Shown: positions 5,942 to 6,787 of the stretch, piece after piece | How positions within the stretch are numbered: the first letter of the stretch is position 1 | How the letters are laid out: each line of letters starts with the position of its first letter | Origin: JAHFRG01 sp036522275 | GTDB lineage: Bacteria > Pseudomonadota > Gammaproteobacteria > Burkholderiales > JAHFRG01 | Length of the DNA: 6,787 nucleotides | Direction: 5' to 3' | NCBI GenBank assembly: GCA_036522275.1 | Contig: DATDGC010000053.1 | Span: 1 to 6,787 of the forward strand | The notes under the pieces: model-generated | What the model saw: the letters and a program-made list of their open reading frames with translations, nothing else | Told to the model about the DNA's origin: nothing | Database searches by the model: none | Position numbers and translations under genes: made by a program

Positions 5942-6395
5942 GGGTCTGCCATTCACTGAGGAGTTGATGAACTTGCGAGGCGTCCTGGCTTGCGAGCAAG
6001 GCTTCGCGCAGGTTCCTGTCGCAGAAAATTTGAGCGAGCTCGCTTAAGATCTCCAGGTGCAGTTCAGTGGCGCGTTCCGGCACCAGCAACACGAAAATCA
6101 GGTTGACCGGCCTGCCGTCTGGGGCATCGAAGGGAATCGGCGTTTTTGTCCTGATCAGCGCGCCGACCGCTTCCTTGAGCGATTTGATCCTGCCGTGCGG
6201 GAGGGCGACGCCCTGTCCCAGCCCGGTTGAGCCCAGCTTCTCGCGCGCGAACAGGCTGTCGAACACCTGGGCGCGCGCAATCCCCTGATTGTTTTCAAAC
6301 AGCAGACCCGCCTGCTCGAACACGCGCTTCTTGCTCCCCGCATCCAGGTCGAGAATGACATTGGAAGGGGGCAGCAGTTTTGCTATCAGGTTCAT
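5904..6395 (-). CDS. ptsN: PTS IIA-like nitrogen-regulatory protein PtsN (EIIA-Ntr)
   Basis: PtsN is the phosphoryl-accepting end of the nitrogen PTS (PtsP/EI - NPr - PtsN), acting through protein contacts on potassium and nitrogen/carbon regulation; it does not transport sugar. The 163-aa product is one EIIA type-2 domain beginning MNLIAKLLPPSNVILDLD. Phospho-acceptor His67 is in GVALPHGRI, preceded by REKLGSTGLGQG (51-62); PVNLIFVLLVPE and LEILSELAQIF follow. The ATG at 6395 is chosen because family homology starts there; the frame stays open 81 codons further upstream through non-homologous sequence and copy B. The ribosome binding site is weak. The polar C-terminal tail (from about 147) overlaps the hprK start. 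Normally hpf and rpoN lie upstream; here copy B intervenes. Confidence 0.95.
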   Translation of the reverse strand: MNLIAKLLPPSNVILDLDAGSKKRVFEQAGLLFENNQGIARAQVFDSLFAREKLGSTGLGQGVALPHGRIKSLKEAVGALIRTKTPIPFDAPDGRPVNLIFVLLVPERATELHLEILSELAQIFCDRNLREALLASQDASQVHQLLSEWQTHAPSQRSSAVSR

Positions 6396-6451
6396 GCTCT
6401 GTGCTTTCGCGGTTTCGCCTGACGGGCTGGAAAAGAGTGCATGTACCAAGC

Positions 6452-6787
6452 TTAAGGAACCTCTAATTAAGTCCCACGAGGGCGCGACGCTGGCTTTTCG
6501 GGATGAGATGCGCGAAGCGAGGCGCAGCGAATGGTTGACCCCCCTTTGCAAGCCGAGCGACAAAGCAGATCGCCCGAAAAGCGCCCCGGACTCGGACTCG
6601 CGTGAGCGTGGAGCGGGAAGGGGCGCAAGCTGCCGCAAGAAACATTGTTAAACGGGGCGCTCATGTTGCCGCTCCCGCACCCCAAGCTTCGCTGACCGTG
6701 TCGCGGCAGCCGTCCCGACCGGGTTTCGGCGCAATGCGGCGCTTGCATCGTTGCGCTCCTCGTGCTTAAGCTACGGCTAGGCACCTT
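6452..6787. mobile_element. MITE-like repeat, copy B (right end beyond window)
   Basis: TTA at 6452-6454 precedes the end AGGAACCTCTAATTAAGTCC. Bases 6456-6580 align with copy A 2451-2574 at roughly 85% by eye with a 1-bp indel; homology resumes at 6712 (copy A 2581) through GCGCTCCTCG near 6753-6762. Between these, B has 135 bp (6577-6711) where A has 10 bp, so it is about 125 bp longer in the middle. The right terminus is not reached; by alignment it should lie about 100 bp past the window. It sits 56 bp upstream of the ptsN start. No transposase or other convincing gene is seen in it. Confidence 0.75.

Noticed and set aside
5942..5956. GTG start for hprK at 5956
   Set aside because: It would add only five residues before the usual family N-terminus MPQVSAAQLF, and has no better ribosome binding site. 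It cannot be fully excluded.
6396..6638. 81-codon N-terminal extension of ptsN
   Set aside because: PtsN homology begins at the ATG at 6395; the upstream codons are repeat sequence.
6463..6784. Minus-strand frames in copy B ending like those of copy A (CASLRASHP...PRGT)
   Set aside because: The shared ending follows from DNA homology of the element ends. The upstream parts differ, there is no ribosome binding site, and the other frames are open too, so a real peptide gene is not supported.

Overview
The window looks like chromosomal DNA of a betaproteobacterium. The main evidence is the minus-strand order ptsN - hprK - rapZ, typical of the nitrogen-PTS neighbourhood in that class (usually rpoN - hpf - ptsN - hprK - rapZ), together with the protein sequences of PtsN, HprK and RapZ. 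The genus cannot be fixed from the sequence; the Nitrosomonadales and relatives are a reasonable guess.

Layout. 1-459 (+) is the 3' end of an AsmA-family gene. 460-1372 is an AT-richer interlude: one secreted-protein gene of unknown function (653-1240, +), bracketed by a 26-bp inverted repeat (484-509 and 1339-1364, 25/26 matching) and followed by short degenerate direct repeats that run almost up to the start codon of mutY. 1373-2416 (+) is mutY, an adenine DNA glycosylase with all key residues. 2447-2728 is a mobile-element-like repeat (copy A) between the convergent mutY and a LON-substrate-binding-domain gene (2726-3319, -). ubiX (3345-3959, -) lies upstream of that gene and has a good sigma70-type promoter at 3989-4017. 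A 49-bp internally deleted relative of the repeat (copy C, with duplications 4065-4119) separates ubiX from rapZ (4117-4953, -), hprK (4994-5941, -) and ptsN (5904-6395, -). A longer, partial copy B fills 6452-6787 upstream of ptsN and runs off the window.

How the genes fit together. PtsN (EIIA-Ntr), HprK (HPr kinase/phosphorylase) and RapZ (P-loop/RNA-binding-type regulator) form a regulatory PTS block with overlapping or closely spaced genes. UbiX makes prenylated FMN for UbiD-type decarboxylases in ubiquinone synthesis. MutY removes A mispaired with 8-oxoguanine. The LON-domain protein has no protease domain and its role is unknown.

The most interesting signal is the repeat family. All three copies are in the same orientation, start with GGAACCTC and (A and C) end with GAGGTTCC, and are flanked by short duplications CTA (A) or TTA (C). 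In both complete copies the right-hand duplication is exactly the stop codon of the adjacent minus-strand gene (TAG of the LON gene, TAA of rapZ). The target YTA read on the other strand is TAR, a stop codon, so the duplication on insertion leaves the gene intact. This makes a testable prediction for copy B outside the window.
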